In this document: positions 62,416 through 64,000 of the stretch, in pieces
How the letters are laid out: every line of letters begins with the position of its first letter
How positions within the stretch are numbered: the first letter of the stretch is position 1
Assembly: GCA_001657315.1 (NCBI GenBank)
Contig: LYSV01000071.1
Location: 1 to 64,000, forward strand
DNA length: 64,000 nt
Origin: Flammeovirgaceae bacterium BBD 1991-12
GTDB taxonomy: Bacteria; Bacteroidota; Bacteroidia; Cytophagales; Cyclobacteriaceae
Reading direction: 5' to 3'
Program-made: the position numbers and the translations under genes
The notes under the pieces: model-generated
Seen by the model: the letters and a program-made list of their open reading frames with translations, nothing else
Database searches by the model: none
What the model was told of the DNA's origin: nothing

Positions 62416-63126
62416 TTACTTCCTTAAACCGTCCAAATACCGGGTAACATTTGATTTGTATAGTCTGCCTATAGTTAATTCCTGATTTTGGATAAATATT
62501 TTATTGTATTTGATCTGGTCAGCTTTAGCCATATTGGCTGCAAATGAACGATGAATTCTTACCAGGTCAGGCAGTTTATAAGTATCCAGAAACTCCTGCA
62601 GCCCGGAGTTAACAACAATCGTTCTGTTACTTGCCACGATCTTTAAATAATTTCCCTGTGATTCCACATAAAGAATATCAGAAGAAGCTACACGATGTAT
62701 CGTGCCTCCCGATCTTACGATAAGCTGATGATTGGTTTCCTTGCGGGTTTCCTGATGGGCAGATAGTCGCCTCACTGCCTTTTGTACAGCCGATAAAAAC
62801 CGGGGAAAAGGAATGGGCTTAAGCAAATAATCAAGTGCCTCATATTCATAGCTATCCACGGCATACTCAGCATGGGCTGTGGTAAAAATGACAAGCGGAG
62901 GATCAGGCAAACTTTTTACAAAGTCAATTCCGGTAAGCTCCGGCATATTGATATCGAGAAATACAAGGTTCACCCTGTTCTGATTTAGGAAACCAATGGC
63001 ATCAAGAGGGTTTCTGAACGTTTCAATGAGCTTTAGAAAGTCAATTTTCCGGGTAAAATTCTCAATGATGCCGAGAGCGCGAGGCTCATCATCTACAGCA
63101 ATACATGTTATGCAACCTGCATCCAT
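62416..63126 (-). CDS. LytTR-family response regulator
   Basis: ITCIAVDDEPRALGIIENF...LVFLDINMPELTGIDFVKSL...DILYVESQGNYLKIV. Confidence 0.93.
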   Translation of the reverse strand: MDAGCITCIAVDDEPRALGIIENFTRKIDFLKLIETFRNPLDAIGFLNQNRVNLVFLDINMPELTGIDFVKSLPDPPLVIFTTAHAEYAVDSYEYEALDYLLKPIPFPRFLSAVQKAVRRLSAHQETRKETNHQLIVRSGGTIHRVASSDILYVESQGNYLKIVASNRTIVVNSGLQEFLDTYKLPDLVRIHRSFAANMAKADQIKYNKIFIQNQELTIGRLYKSNVTRYLDGLRK

Positions 63127-64000
63127 AAATGTAAACTATAGTAGTCCTCGGTATTATCGATCTTAAGCCCATGCCTGCCTGGGTACCTGATCCTAAGCAG
63201 CTTTTTTGTTTTCACATTGCCGCCATTTTCATTATTCCTCCGTGCCCTGTTTGTATTTTTGACATACAGGTCCAGTTGACCATTTTTTTCACTCAGATCA
63301 ATGTAAATGCTGCTGGACAGACCATGTTTATAACCATGCTCAAAAGCATTTTCAATATAATTTAGCATGATCAACGGGCTGATCCTCAATTGTGGGTTAT
63401 CTATGGAAATATCGACACCAAGATGGACCTCTTTGGAGTCAAACCTTTCTTTTTGCAATTCAATATAACTTTCTATCGCTGATATCTCCTCGGAAACAGG
63501 AACATCATCTTTATCGGAAGACCCGATGGTATATCTAAGCGTATCTGTTAAATGGAGTAGTGATTGCTGGATCTTCTCCTCTCCGGAAGTCACGGCTACT
63601 TCATACATATTATTCAAGGTATTGAAGATAAAGTGAGGATCTAACTTTTTCCGAAGTTGTGTATAGGCCTGTTGAGAACTATACAGAGACTTCAGGTTTT
63701 GATATTCTTCCATCCAGTTTTTGGCAGCCACAAGAATGACCGACGAAAGGCCATACCCCAGGTAAACTGAAAAGACATCAAAAAATCCATAGTTCCAGCT
63801 AATCCTGAGATCTCCAGAAATGTCAGATTTCAGATACCAGAAATAACCTTTTGCTGCTAAATATTCAAGGCCCACCATCATCAATGACAGAATGAATATT
63901 CTGGTAAAAGCAGCACTATGAAAACCAAAATTCGGAAGTATGTAATGGACTATAGTGATTAAAAAAACCGCCTTTCCGATGGTAACCAGAACGTACCAGC
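63108..64000 (-). CDS. LytS-type sensor histidine kinase, open past the window end
   Basis: LRKKLDPHFIFNTLNNMYEVAV, SPLIMLNYIENAFEHGYKHG; frame stays open to 64000. Confidence 0.92.
   Translation of the reverse strand, partial: WYVLVTIGKAVFLITIVHYILPNFGFHSAAFTRIFILSLMMVGLEYLAAKGYFWYLKSDISGDLRISWNYGFFDVFSVYLGYGLSSVILVAAKNWMEEYQNLKSLYSSQQAYTQLRKKLDPHFIFNTLNNMYEVAVTSGEEKIQQSLLHLTDTLRYTIGSSDKDDVPVSEEISAIESYIELQKERFDSKEVHLGVDISIDNPQLRISPLIMLNYIENAFEHGYKHGLSSSIYIDLSEKNGQLDLYVKNTNRARRNNENGGNVKTKKLLRIRYPGRHGLKIDNTEDYYSLHLWMQVA

Overview
Chromosomal window from a gliding-type Bacteroidota (Cytophagales-like; inferred from gldAFG, a T9SS sorting-domain protein, PorD/DUF4835, an OstA-like protein and a FecR/STN-TonB-receptor cascade). 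Most of it is ordinary core gene content: icd, panB, dnaN, gldAFG, mdh, tilS, bamD-rpoZ-coaBC-porD-recN. The left 4 kb is accessory-looking. It has two paralogous small XRE regulators flanking a tightly overlapping three-gene operon (TIGR04255-like, unknown acidic protein, HEPN-like). A divergent pair of unknown genes lies upstream, across a promoter with three repeated operator-like motifs. This cassette is the best candidate here for an undescribed system, possibly toxin-antitoxin or defence. Other points of interest: an ECF sigma/FecR/TonB-receptor/PhoD module; a DUF433-DUF5615 toxin-antitoxin-like pair; at least three families of palindromic intergenic repeats; a near-identical ~37 bp element upstream of two genes; an in-frame fusion of a polytopic membrane protein to a cytochrome c lipoprotein that keeps an internal lipobox; and three conserved genes (histidine kinase, coaBC, YceI) with reading-frame breaks. 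No rRNA, tRNA, CRISPR array or intact transposase was recognised. All family calls come from reading the translations; no database search was run.
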